Numbered from the stretch's first letter, positions 1 to 8,692 are shown. The stretch: 37,306 nucleotides of DNA from an uncultured Erysipelotrichaceae bacterium (GCA_947385085.1 CANDJN010000020.1:1-37306); one strand, 5' to 3'. Numbers and translations: made by a program. The notes: generated from the letters alone by a model not told the origin.

Positions 1-749
1 CCTGTACCCGGTGATACTGTTTCGCCCCATAATTATATCCGGCAATCGGCATAAATCATTTTGCAAAACCCGATACCGCATAAATCTCCATAAAAATTAT
101 GCGTGTTACAATACCCATAGCGGCGTTTGCAGCGTCCCCATATTCTTTTGCCGTCGCATTGTTAAAACTGTTTACAATACTTGTAGCCAACTGGAAAGCA
201 AGGATCGGAATACCAACCTTAAAGATTTCGCCGTAAATGTTTTGTCAAATCGGAACTCTTTAGGAGAAAAACTAAATACACTCCGCTTTTTCAGTATGTA
301 AAATAGATACATTACGGTTGTTATAGCTTGTGCAAGCGCAGTAGCGATAGCGGCTCCGGCAATCCCTGTTTAGAACCCATATATAAATCGGGTCAAAAAT
401 CACATTAAGCCCTGCACCCAAAAGCATAGCAGTCATAGAAACTTTGGTGGCTCTTCGCTTGACGCAATGATATTCACAGTGACATTAAAGATATTGAAGT
501 ATCATTTGCTGCTAACAGCCGGGAAAGATAAGAAGCTGCGCCACCGCCAAACAACACCGCTAAACCAACTTTTGCTTGCCTTAATGGAAAAATGATAGAA
601 ACAGCTCCCATTTGGCTGGTTCCAAGCCCGCCTACAAAATAAGCGTCCACAAGATTATAAATACCCGTAACAAGCATACCTATCATAGTAGAAAGCCCCT
701 GCGGAATAGGGGCGTTTCGCAGCATTGATAATCGTGTTTCATTATTCAT
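1..749 (-). pseudogene. MATE-family multidrug efflux transporter, degraded and cut by window start
   Basis: The first 90 or so codons from the ATG at 749 read as the N terminus of a MATE sodium/proton-drug antiporter (segments such as GIYNLVDAYFVGGLGTSQMGA and GGGAASYLSRLLAANDT). The frame then breaks near 480. Homologous peptide continues in other frames: IFNVTVNIIASSEEP, then LLGAGLNVIFDPIYIWVLN, then GIAGAAIATALAQAITTVMYL, then FMPIAGYNYGAKQYHRV near position 1-40. Going from LLAANDT directly to IFNVTVN implies loss of about 70 residues compared with the family. A TGA lies between GFAK and FMPIAGYNYG, where the family normally has glycine. At least three frame changes, one nonsense codon and one internal deletion make this a clear pseudogene. 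The 3' part lies beyond the window start. Confidence 0.85.
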
Positions 750-946
750 TTGTTCTTTTTCCTTTGCTTTGAAAATTTCTTTTTCTGCGTGACAGTTGCA
801 ATTACGAAGCGAACCGTAAGCCGATAGTTGAGGTTACAAGATAAAAAGGCTTCTTCTAACGACTTTCGGATTTCTTTTTCGCGTTTTTGCAGCCTACACG
901 GGAAAACGATTGTAAGTGTCACATCAGTACAAGTCTGTGTTTTCAC
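746..946 (-). CDS. Short unrecognised ORF overlapping the MATE start, possibly a gene remnant
   Basis: A 66-codon frame opens with GTG and ends in a Lys/Arg-rich tail (KKKFSKQRKKNK). Its stop overlaps the ATG of the MATE remnant, as in a translationally coupled pair. The same frame stays open upstream to an in-frame TAA at 1046-1048, adding about 33 codons (KDNSEQTKNN, LADTVFQNLKIDAHL) without an ATG. This suggests the visible piece is the end of a longer protein that lost its start. I do not recognise the family. It is probably part of the same decayed, acquired segment as the MATE pseudogene. Confidence 0.3.
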   Translation of the reverse strand: MKTQTCTDVTLTIVFPCRLQKREKEIRKSLEEAFLSCNLNYRLTVRFVIATVTQKKKFSKQRKKNK

Positions 947-1097
947 GGCACGGAAATTTTGTAGGTGTGCGTCGATTTTAAGATTTTGAAATACCGTGTC
1001 AGCTAACTGTGTGATATTGTTTTTGGTTTGTTCGGAATTATCTTTTTACATAGACAATTATCAATAGTAAAAGATCTTAAATATGTGCTTCAGCGTA

Positions 1098-1129
1098 GAA
1101 AAAAAGGGAAAATCATTATGATTCGCCCT
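1098..1129 (-). terminator. Rho-independent terminator of the large surface protein gene
   Basis: Read on the minus strand, AGGG and AATCAT arms pair with ATGATT and CCCT around a very short loop, with a two-base mismatch inside. The stem is followed by seven T (1105 to 1099). It lies about 60 bases past the stop at 1188. Confidence 0.6.
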
Positions 1130-1187
1130 GTCTCAATAAGTCTATTTTTGTATCCATTCTGATATTAAAATGTATCTTTCAGTGTAT

Positions 1188-4100
1188 TCAATCTGCTTGT
1201 TTTCTCTTATACAGAATCAATAACATCATTCCGATTGACATACATCCTAATCCCATATACATCATCATGTTTGTCGTATCTCCCGTTAACGCGCCGCCCA
1301 TATTCGCTCCCGGATAGTAAGCTCCTTTGACATCCGTATCAATAGGCTCTTGATCATCCACATCACCAATGATCGTAAATTGTCCTAAGTGATCCGTTTC
1401 ATAAATCAGATAACCGTTCTCAATAATCGCATCCACCTTTTCATATTCCCCGTTCTCATTTAAGATCAATAAGTTTGGATTTTTAATATTGGATTTTATG
1501 GGAATCTTTACTTTAATCGTACCATCCGGCTGAATCTCTTTGCCATTCTCTATTAGTTTAACATCAAATACTTGTACAACACTTTGTTCCCCAATCAAGT
1601 CTTTTGCCTTCTCACTGACTTCCGATTGTTTATCCTTTGTGATGTCAGTTACTTTCAGTGTTACATTTGCCGGGAATGTTCCACCAGGATTTTCTACCTT
1701 TACCCCGTTATCTTCCAATTCCTTCTTTTCCTCAAACTTCATCGTATCATAGGGGAAGGGATCATCCACATTATGTTCCGGTTTCCATTCGGTTATCTTA
1801 ATGATATTCTCATCTGGTTTCCCATCACCATCATTGTCAATATTAATGTCTGGTTCGCCATCACCATCACTGTCGATATCCACATTTGGTATGTTATCGC
1901 CATCCGTATCAACATTAATATCTGGCTGTCCATCATTATCTAAATCAATGTTAATATCAGGTCTGCCATCACCATCGGTATCAATATTCAATACTGGTTT
2001 TAATTCCTTCATCGTACAATAGATAAATCCTTTACTGGTACAGAAATTCGGTTTCCATCCATTGAGAGTCGGGCCCATATTCATATCTGCCTTTTGATCG
2101 TTATCTGAGTCAATATTGTAATCGGCCTTCATATCGCCATTGGTGTCAATGTTAATATCTGGAATGCTATCACCGTCAATATCCACATTGATCTGTGGCT
2201 TGACACTGGTACCTGTACAATACTCTTCTTTAATTCCTTTGTTGTCATCCGCATTCACACAGGTTGTTGGCTTCCAATCTGATTTCTTTAAAATTACTAA
2301 GTTCAAATCCGGCTTGCCGTCATGATCCGTATCCACATTCAAATCAGGAATACCATCGCCATCGCTGTCAATATTCAGATCCGGTATTTTATCGTAATCG
2401 CGGTCACCATTAATGACTACCCATTTACCATCATCGCCTTTCCATTTGATGTTGAGGTCAGGACAGCCATCACCATCCGGATCGTTGAAGTCTGGCTTGC
2501 CATCTCCGTCTTCATCCATATCGATCTTCTTCAATGTGACTTCATGACAGCTTTCTGTTCCTGCATTGCCTGCTTTATCCGTTGGAATCACACATACCTT
2601 ATATGTCCCTGTTGTTTCACTGATTGTGATATTGGCTTTCTCATTTGACACCGTTAAGGTATCCTGTTTGATTGGACTGCCATAAGTCTTATCGCTTTCT
2701 TGTTTATAAATCTTATAAGCAATGCTTTCCGTACCGGATACATCTAATTGACCGTTTTTATCATCGGTTGTTATCTCAAACGATGTGCCCGGCTTAAAGA
2801 AGATGCCACCGCTTAACTTGTTAATAATATCCTGTAGCTTATTGTTGGAATCCTTCGCTTTGATATACTTTACTTTCGGAGCGGTTTTGTCGATCTTGAT
2901 CGTTTCTTTCTTTTCTGATGTGATCGCTCCGCTGTCCTTCTTCATCCAGAAGCTTTGTTCCCGATTGCCTTCTTGGCTTACCGATACAAAGTTCTTATTC
3001 CAGCTGCTTTGATCCTTCGATACATTCACATAATCACTGTGATCCGATATGATGTTCACATCCCGATTTGTCCAATCCCCTTGATAGGGCTGTCCATCAT
3101 CCGTTTCCATGTGATACCAGTGATCTTCAATGTTTTCTTCTATGACCTTTAATGTGCCATCTGTAATGGTAAACGTATAGTTCGGATACGTCTTGTTTAA
3201 ATAATTCGCATCCCCTCTGATCGGATAACTTCCGACCGGACTGTTTTGATTTGCCGTTGTCGTTAGCTTCACATCACTTGACTGTATCACATCGGTTGTT
3301 CCATTCCAAGAAACCAATTGTGCTGTGAAGTCTTCAAAGGTTAATTGTGGATTCGCTTCTCCCTTTAGCTTCTCTTTATCTTCTATCGTAATCTGAATCG
3401 GTTTTGGCAATACTTTTACCTTAACCTTTTTACTTAACGGCACTTCCCCGTCTGCCGTTCTTGTGACGGTAATTGTGATTTCCGTATTCCCGCTGAATTT
3501 CAATGCATCGAATTCCGCTTGTTTTCCATTCACCGTTCCATTACTAATATAGGTCGTATTGTCTACGGTGAAGGTGTATTGTACGTTTGTACTTGCGGAA
3601 TCATCCTGTGTCGAACGTACTGTAAAGTGATCGCCATAGGTGATTTTGCCCGGTGTAGATACCGTTAACATCGCTTCACTCGTTCCTAAGATATGCAGTG
3701 TTCCATTGCCATCCACATTCTCATAGTTGCGATTGCCCGGTAAGCTGACTTTCAGTTTTATATCTTTTCCGTTGTCTCCGCTATAGCTATATTGAATATC
3801 CGTACCATTATTTGTCCATGCGGTGGATGACTCATTCACATCCACTTCAATCACGGCACTACCCGATGTATCAGGAACCCCATCGACCAAGATTACCGGT
3901 GTTACCGATCCAGTGCCATTCACAACATATACCGGATCATCCGCAAAGGTTACCGTTCTTGTGCCTCTATTGATCGTAATCGGTAATTCAATTGTTTTAT
4001 CAGTATAGTTTCCATTGGGATCATGGCTTGTCGCTTCAATCGTTACCTTGCCAATATCGGCACTGCGTGAAGCATTCAGAATATGAACCGTTCCATCGGG

Positions 4101-6275
4101 ATCCACCTGTATGACATCACTACTGTTTCCTGCCTTTAACTGATACGTTACGGTACTTCCCGGCGGGTTACCTGTCGTATAAACGTTAAATATTTTATTT
4201 GGTTCATAGGTAACTTCATACGTGTTATACTTGCCGGTACTGCTATTCTTCGGCATTTCCTGTGTCAACGTAGAATCCGTAGTATATATGAAATTCTGTT
4301 CTCCTGCGCTTACGGTAAAGGTTAATGTTGCCTTCGCATTTGCTTGACCACTAGCACCTTGTTTCTCTGCCTCAATCGTTACTGTTCCGATTCCCACAAT
4401 GGTAATGGCTCCCGTATTTTGGTTGATCGTGATGACATTCGTACTTTCGCCTTGAACACTATAGGTTACTGGATTGGCATTACTGCTTCCCTTTACCGTC
4501 GCAAAGACACTCACATTCGGATCGGTAAAGTTTACTGTCTTGGTATTAATTACTGTATTAGAAGTGCTGTTTTCATAAAACTGTAAGTTCTCTGCCGCAG
4601 CCATTCCCACATTCACGGTAACCGAGATATCTTTTGAAGTCCATTTGTCCGAAACGGTAATCGTAAAATTATAACTTCCTACTGCTAAATTTGCATTTGA
4701 TTGAATTATTCCATTACCGTAGTTTACTTTAAATAAACTACCATCTTCGCCGTTCTTTATTTCATATTTATATGTTGTTATACTTCCACCTATCATGTCC
4801 GGCATTCCCAATATTCCTTTTATCGTGCCGATTGTTCCATTTGTTTTCACATTGGGATCATTTGCTGAAAAGGTTGGCACAACTGTGTCACTTGATGCAT
4901 TATCTGGTATTACCATCCCATCTACTTCTCTTGCAATCACAATTTCTTTTTCTGCAAATGCACTGTTGTAATTATCTTCATTGGGATTGATATCATCTAC
5001 CGTTGCCCTTATCTTTACTTTACCGAATGCACCATTTCCTTTATATTTTACTTTCCCGGTATTTCCATCCAAATCTATTAAGCCAACATCTCCGCCGACT
5101 ATCGTATACTTGATTTCCAAATCAGAATTGAATGGATTCGCTGTTGCGGTTTCATTCCAATCTGTACCAGCATCTGTGATTGTTTTCTTTGTTTGATTCG
5201 GATTATCAAACGTAATTGTTGGCAATATTTTTGTGATTTTTACATGAAGTACACCGGTTTCTTTTGTCCGATATGGATCTATCGTGAAATCAGATGGTTT
5301 GTAATATAACCGGTCATTTATACTTTCATCCACAACTCTTACCTTAAAATAATAATCACCGACCGGTAATTTATTCATAACATCTACTTTAGCTATACCT
5401 TGTGTAGAATCAGCATTCAACGAAAAATATTGAGATGGAGTTGTATATGTTCCTGTACCACTTGCATTTGTATCGTATATATAGAAGTGGTACGGTCCTG
5501 CTCCTTCGGTTGTATCAATGTTAATAATAGTTTGATTTGCATCATTAACAGCATCTGTATAAGGTATTGAAATGTTTGTTTTATCTGATGTGATTGTTTT
5601 GATAATTCCTTTTTGCGGTAAATCAATTTCCATTACAGTACTTACATAACTTACATGAACCTCTGGTTTTAATACCCTAGAAAGATACTTATAATTACCA
5701 TAGCTGAAACTTAGATCTAGTGTTGGAGTTGTATCCCAAAACAAAATTCGATTTCCGTACTCGTCAGTATCGGCAAGAAAAAAATGAGGATAAACATAGT
5801 TTATTATATTATTTACTGTCATATTCGTTTCGTTATCCGTAATTTTATTATATTCTGATATTGTCAATAATCGTAAAGTAGATAAATTTATATTACCATT
5901 GCTACGCTTAACCATCTCACCAATTTCATCTGACGTACTTGTGGAAGAGTATACGCCTTGTGCTTTCTTTAAACAATCATCAACATAAGTTTCTGCAATT
6001 AGTGTTCCATCTTTCTGACTATTAGGGCAATTATATTTAGGTACTATATTCTCCGAAGCAATATACCCTTTTCCACTTGACACATCGGTATAGAAAATCT
6101 TCCATGTCATTCCATTCATTTCAAAGCTATTTTTATTACTTCTTTCAAAAGCATCGCCCGGTTGATAGAATTGCGTGTTTACTGGTGCTGCTTTCATTTC
6201 CCTACTATAAAAAGCATACCCTACTGAAAAAGTCCCCACCAATGCCAATAAACATATAATAAGCTTTTTCCACAT
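1188..6275 (-). CDS. Giant cell-surface protein with Ig/cadherin-like domains, MBG-like domain and calcium-type DxDGDG repeats
   Basis: A 1695-residue exported protein. An N-terminal signal/anchor (MWKKLIICLLALVGTFSVGYA) is followed by a lone N-terminal domain with paired cysteines (about 30-230). Next come several beta-sandwich repeats of Ig/cadherin type (about 230-960) and an MBG-like domain (about 965-1060, with the ANPQLTFEDF and SPVGSYPI type motifs). A Ser/Thr-rich bacterial-Ig segment follows. Residues about 1250-1490 hold 13 thrombospondin-3/dockerin-like units of form DxDGDGxPDxN, grouped 5/3/5 and split by spacers with WKP and cysteine pairs. A globular domain follows (about 1500-1635). 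The C terminus is a sorting-like tail: ALTGD, about 20 hydrophobic residues, then KRKQAD. LPxTG itself is absent. The start has a GAGGAAGAG site 6-8 bases upstream. A role as adhesin or wall stalk is inferred. The sigma-factor gene just upstream may control it. Confidence 0.85.
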   Translation of the reverse strand: MWKKLIICLLALVGTFSVGYAFYSREMKAAPVNTQFYQPGDAFERSNKNSFEMNGMTWKIFYTDVSSGKGYIASENIVPKYNCPNSQKDGTLIAETYVDDCLKKAQGVYSSTSTSDEIGEMVKRSNGNINLSTLRLLTISEYNKITDNETNMTVNNIINYVYPHFFLADTDEYGNRILFWDTTPTLDLSFSYGNYKYLSRVLKPEVHVSYVSTVMEIDLPQKGIIKTITSDKTNISIPYTDAVNDANQTIINIDTTEGAGPYHFYIYDTNASGTGTYTTPSQYFSLNADSTQGIAKVDVMNKLPVGDYYFKVRVVDESINDRLYYKPSDFTIDPYRTKETGVLHVKITKILPTITFDNPNQTKKTITDAGTDWNETATANPFNSDLEIKYTIVGGDVGLIDLDGNTGKVKYKGNGAFGKVKIRATVDDINPNEDNYNSAFAEKEIVIAREVDGMVIPDNASSDTVVPTFSANDPNVKTNGTIGTIKGILGMPDMIGGSITTYKYEIKNGEDGSLFKVNYGNGIIQSNANLAVGSYNFTITVSDKWTSKDISVTVNVGMAAAENLQFYENSTSNTVINTKTVNFTDPNVSVFATVKGSSNANPVTYSVQGESTNVITINQNTGAITIVGIGTVTIEAEKQGASGQANAKATLTFTVSAGEQNFIYTTDSTLTQEMPKNSSTGKYNTYEVTYEPNKIFNVYTTGNPPGSTVTYQLKAGNSSDVIQVDPDGTVHILNASRSADIGKVTIEATSHDPNGNYTDKTIELPITINRGTRTVTFADDPVYVVNGTGSVTPVILVDGVPDTSGSAVIEVDVNESSTAWTNNGTDIQYSYSGDNGKDIKLKVSLPGNRNYENVDGNGTLHILGTSEAMLTVSTPGKITYGDHFTVRSTQDDSASTNVQYTFTVDNTTYISNGTVNGKQAEFDALKFSGNTEITITVTRTADGEVPLSKKVKVKVLPKPIQITIEDKEKLKGEANPQLTFEDFTAQLVSWNGTTDVIQSSDVKLTTTANQNSPVGSYPIRGDANYLNKTYPNYTFTITDGTLKVIEENIEDHWYHMETDDGQPYQGDWTNRDVNIISDHSDYVNVSKDQSSWNKNFVSVSQEGNREQSFWMKKDSGAITSEKKETIKIDKTAPKVKYIKAKDSNNKLQDIINKLSGGIFFKPGTSFEITTDDKNGQLDVSGTESIAYKIYKQESDKTYGSPIKQDTLTVSNEKANITISETTGTYKVCVIPTDKAGNAGTESCHEVTLKKIDMDEDGDGKPDFNDPDGDGCPDLNIKWKGDDGKWVVINGDRDYDKIPDLNIDSDGDGIPDLNVDTDHDGKPDLNLVILKKSDWKPTTCVNADDNKGIKEEYCTGTSVKPQINVDIDGDSIPDINIDTNGDMKADYNIDSDNDQKADMNMGPTLNGWKPNFCTSKGFIYCTMKELKPVLNIDTDGDGRPDINIDLDNDGQPDINVDTDGDNIPNVDIDSDGDGEPDINIDNDGDGKPDENIIKITEWKPEHNVDDPFPYDTMKFEEKKELEDNGVKVENPGGTFPANVTLKVTDITKDKQSEVSEKAKDLIGEQSVVQVFDVKLIENGKEIQPDGTIKVKIPIKSNIKNPNLLILNENGEYEKVDAIIENGYLIYETDHLGQFTIIGDVDDQEPIDTDVKGAYYPGANMGGALTGDTTNMMMYMGLGCMSIGMMLLILYKRKQAD

Positions 6276-6302
6276 AAGTTCTCTTCCTCTCTAGTTACAA
6301 GA

Positions 6303-6325
6303 ATACAGAAAAAAGGAATCTGTAT
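6303..6325. other. Small inverted repeat in the leader of the surface protein gene
   Basis: ATACAG and CTGTAT arms flank an 11-base A- or T-rich loop, between the sigma-factor stop (6410) and the surface-protein start (6275). On the minus strand the loop contains a T-run, so it is not a standard terminator. It could be an operator or a leader hairpin. I see no clear sigma-A promoter in this 134-base gap. Confidence 0.3.
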
Positions 6326-6409
6326 GAATGAAACAATACAACATGACCACGATTTTCCTGTGAAGAAGATGTCGGTAAGTTAATTCAGGTTCATTTTATT
6401 TTTAAAAAT

Positions 6410-7405
6410 TTATTTAAAATATTTTTCGATCCCACTTTTTAAGAATAAATCCCAATAAACACCCTGTTCATGCGTCAAAACATCATAATATTTCTGATAT
6501 TGTTCGATTTCTGATTGTTTGTTTTCCACAAGCGATGGTGTATTGGCCCACATCATTATTTCAAAATAAGCTTCCTTTGGGGTTATGTTTGATTGGTTGA
6601 CAACTGCTTCGCGGCCCTTGTTTTCGCCAAAAAAAGAATGATAAACCCTAGGAGCCCCTACTGCTACCACTCCTGCCACTGCGATGCCAGCTGCCAATCC
6701 CATGATCTGTAATGGGTTATGAGTGGATAAACGCTGAATAGATGGCGTTTTCGGCACTGGATGTAATCGCTTGGTTTCCCAAAGCATAGCAGTGCTAATC
6801 AGTGTAGGCAGTGCACTCACATGGAAATTCAGCTTAACACCTTCCTGCTTTTCATACAATTCAATTTTTCGTCTTAACGTATCGCGAGCTGTTTTTAAGC
6901 GGCTTTTTACCGTTCCCTCAGGAATATTGCACACTTGTGCAATTTCTTCAATGCTCAGCTGCTCAAAGTACATTAAAGTAATCATCAGTCGCTGTGCCGC
7001 CGACAACTGATCAATCAAATGAAGGATGATTTCCTGATCATTGGTAAAATGAAAATGCTCCTGCGGTAAATAATCATGATCTTTTTCAACACAATTGTAA
7101 AGCGGATCCTTGTCATCTTCCTCAAACAGGATCTCTTTGCGCTTACGATAAATCATATTGCATTTATTGATGGTAATGCGATTAATCCACAGCTGTAAAT
7201 ACTGAGGATTTTTCACCTTATCAATCGAATGATGAATCTGCATAAAAACATCCTGTACAACATCCTGCGCATCGGCATCGTTATGCATCGTTTTCAACGC
7301 GACATAATGCACCATACGATGATATTTTTCATATAATTCATTGAATGCTTCTTCATTTCCGTTAATAATTTCGCGAATTAATTCTTCATTTGTTTTTGCC
7401 ATCAT
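6410..7405 (-). CDS. ECF-type RNA polymerase sigma factor with C-terminal membrane segment and external domain
   Basis: A 331-residue protein. Residues about 8-95 form sigma region 2 (AFNELYEKYHRMVHYVAL, then DAQDVVQDVFMQIH). Residues about 130-185 form sigma region 4 (YFEQLSIEEIAQVCNIPEGT, then VKSRLKTARDTLRRK). Typical ECF sigmas stop near 170-190, but this one continues. A linker leads to a hydrophobic helix (IMGLAAGIAVAGVVAVGA, about 232-250) and then about 80 polar residues that would lie outside the cell. The sigma domain would therefore be tethered to the membrane. AGGAG stands 5 bases before the first ATG and 8 before the second (7402), so either methionine could start it. The surface-protein gene follows after 134 bases in the same direction. 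No separate anti-sigma gene is adjacent; the C-terminal part may act as sensor or anti-sigma (inference). Confidence 0.85.
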   Translation of the reverse strand: MMAKTNEELIREIINGNEEAFNELYEKYHRMVHYVALKTMHNDADAQDVVQDVFMQIHHSIDKVKNPQYLQLWINRITINKCNMIYRKRKEILFEEDDKDPLYNCVEKDHDYLPQEHFHFTNDQEIILHLIDQLSAAQRLMITLMYFEQLSIEEIAQVCNIPEGTVKSRLKTARDTLRRKIELYEKQEGVKLNFHVSALPTLISTAMLWETKRLHPVPKTPSIQRLSTHNPLQIMGLAAGIAVAGVVAVGAPRVYHSFFGENKGREAVVNQSNITPKEAYFEIMMWANTPSLVENKQSEIEQYQKYYDVLTHEQGVYWDLFLKSGIEKYFK

Positions 7406-7424
7406 GATCGCTCCTAATATTTTA

Positions 7425-7453
7425 AAAATATCATACCGTCAATAGCTTGTCAA
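7425..7453 (-). promoter_or_regulatory. Candidate sigma-A promoter of the sigma-factor gene
   Basis: On the minus strand TTGACA is followed by a 17-base spacer and TATTTT, just ahead of the AGGAG site. The -35 is perfect and the -10 is weak. Coordinates are approximate to a base or two. Confidence 0.4.
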
Positions 7454-7466
7454 TACAGACGAAACA

Positions 7467-7520
7467 TTTTTTTACAAATATAATATCCATACGATGTCAT
7501 TAATCGTTTTTTTACAAATA
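7467..7520. repeat. Pair of direct repeats upstream of the sigma-factor gene
   Basis: The 14-base string TTTTTTTACAAATA occurs at 7467-7480 and again at 7507-7520, exactly 40 bases apart. Read on the minus strand it is TATTTGTAAAAAAA, upstream of the sigma-factor promoter. Spacing close to four helical turns would put both copies on the same DNA face. It may be a regulator site or only an A-tract pair. Confidence 0.5.
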
Positions 7521-7634
7521 ATGTAAAATCATCATCTGATCGTTTGCATATAGCATTTATACTTGATCTATGATGCACTATCCCATCATTTCATGAGGGC
7601 TCTGTATTCATGAAAGCTGCCATCAATTGAACGC

Positions 7635-7663
7635 AAAAAAAGCCGTGTCACGCACGATTTTTT
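7635..7663. terminator. Bidirectional terminator downstream of fmt
   Basis: Seven A, then GC, CGTG, a five-base loop, CACG, A and six T. On the minus strand the CGTG/CACG stem is followed by GC and a seven-T run. The stem is short, but the A-run can pair with the T-run. It lies about 70 bases past the fmt stop. Confidence 0.5.
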
Positions 7664-7730
7664 ATCGTTGAATACGATTCTTTCATGTTGCTTTATTTGA
7701 TAATCGCACCCTCATGAAATAATGATTTGC

Positions 7731-8663
7731 TTAATCCAGAATATTACCGATGGCATTTCTTCCCTGACCGTTCGCAAAGGACTTTGCGTCAATTTTCGCC
7801 TTTCCTTCCAGCTGCAATTCTTCCAAAAGGATATAACCGCCGCTTACCGCAATCGCATATCCCCCATCCATCATACCGCACAATTCTCCATCCGCATGAT
7901 GATGAACGGCCGTTTTTTTCCGCACTTTATGAAACTTGATTTTCTTGCCGTTGAGTATGGCATAACCGACAGGAAAAGGAATCAGTCCGCGAATATGATT
8001 ATAGACTTCTGTGAGAGGACGATGGAAGTCGATTTTTTCATCTTCCTTGGAAATATTATAGCCAAAGGTTGCTTCCGCTTCGTTCTGTTCTTTGAATACT
8101 GCTTGGCCTTTGATGATCGTTTCCATACTTTCATGCAAAAGCTCAGCCCCGCACACTTTCAGCTTTTCATATACATCTCCCGTAGTATCATCTGGCTCAA
8201 TGGCAACGGCTTTCTGCGCCATAACTGCCCCCGCATCCATTTTCGCAACCATGCGCATGATCGACATACCGGTGGTTTTCATGCCCTGAATCACCGCCCA
8301 ATGTATCGGAGCGCCTCCTCTTAGCTTTGGCAATAGTGAGGCATGAACATTAATGCTGCCATAGCGAGGAACGTTTAACAGTGCTTGAGGAATAAATTGC
8401 CCATATGCACACGTCACGATCAAGTCCGGCTTCCACGCAAGAATCGGCGCATAATCCTCCTGAATTGACACCGGCTGAAATACCTCAATACCGCATGATA
8501 ACGCCTTTTGTTTTACCTCGCTCATCTTTAATTCCTGTTTTCTCCCCGCTTTTTTATCTGGTTGGGTTACCACGCCTACCACATCATAACGATCCTTTAA
8601 CAGCTGCTCCAGCATCGCGCAGGCAATATCAGGCGTACCCATAAATACGATTCTTATACTCAT
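7731..8663 (-). CDS. fmt: Methionyl-tRNA formyltransferase
   Basis: Transfers the formyl group of 10-formyl-tetrahydrofolate to Met-tRNA for translation initiation. The N-terminal formyltransferase fold opens with IRIVFMGTPDIA. The substrate and catalytic region shows SINVHASLLPKLRGGAPIHW and then GMSIMRMVAKMDAGAV, matching the family Asn-His-Asp catalytic set (N and H in SINVHASLLP, D in MDAGAV). The C-terminal OB-like domain begins near residue 205. Total length of about 310 is standard. An upstream in-frame ATG exists at 8675, but the ATG at 8663 places FMGTP where the family has it, has GGTGA 6 bases upstream and leaves a 20-25 base leader after the mapped promoter. The usual partner genes def and priA are not adjacent here. 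Confidence 0.95.
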   Translation of the reverse strand: MSIRIVFMGTPDIACAMLEQLLKDRYDVVGVVTQPDKKAGRKQELKMSEVKQKALSCGIEVFQPVSIQEDYAPILAWKPDLIVTCAYGQFIPQALLNVPRYGSINVHASLLPKLRGGAPIHWAVIQGMKTTGMSIMRMVAKMDAGAVMAQKAVAIEPDDTTGDVYEKLKVCGAELLHESMETIIKGQAVFKEQNEAEATFGYNISKEDEKIDFHRPLTEVYNHIRGLIPFPVGYAILNGKKIKFHKVRKKTAVHHHADGELCGMMDGGYAIAVSGGYILLEELQLEGKAKIDAKSFANGQGRNAIGNILD

Positions 8664-8692
8664 CGCTTTCACCATCCGTTTTCTGTTTCTTC

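Larger units (their letters stand above)
7406..7730. other. Intergenic region between the sigma factor and fmt
   Basis: This 325-base stretch has no convincing gene. It holds the sigma-factor promoter and direct repeats on its left. On its right are the fmt terminator and a 15/16-base inverted repeat: CATCATTTCATGAGGG at 7584-7599 against CCCTCATGAAATAATG at 7709-7724. Shorter inner arms (TCATGAAAG near 7608 and CTTTCATG near 7680) are also inverted. The whole 7584-7724 segment could fold back imperfectly. Confidence 0.5.

Noticed and set aside
1800..2520. Possible CRISPR-like or tandem DNA repeat array
   Set aside because: The DNA periodicity follows protein-level DxDGDG units with codon variation; there are no constant repeats with unique spacers.
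1540..2648. Long plus-strand open frames opposite the surface protein repeats
   Set aside because: They arise from the antisense of repeated Asp/Gly codons, give low-complexity Ser/Ile peptides and have no ribosome sites.
7722..8324. 200-residue plus-strand frame
   Set aside because: It is a complete shadow of fmt, which has clear family motifs.
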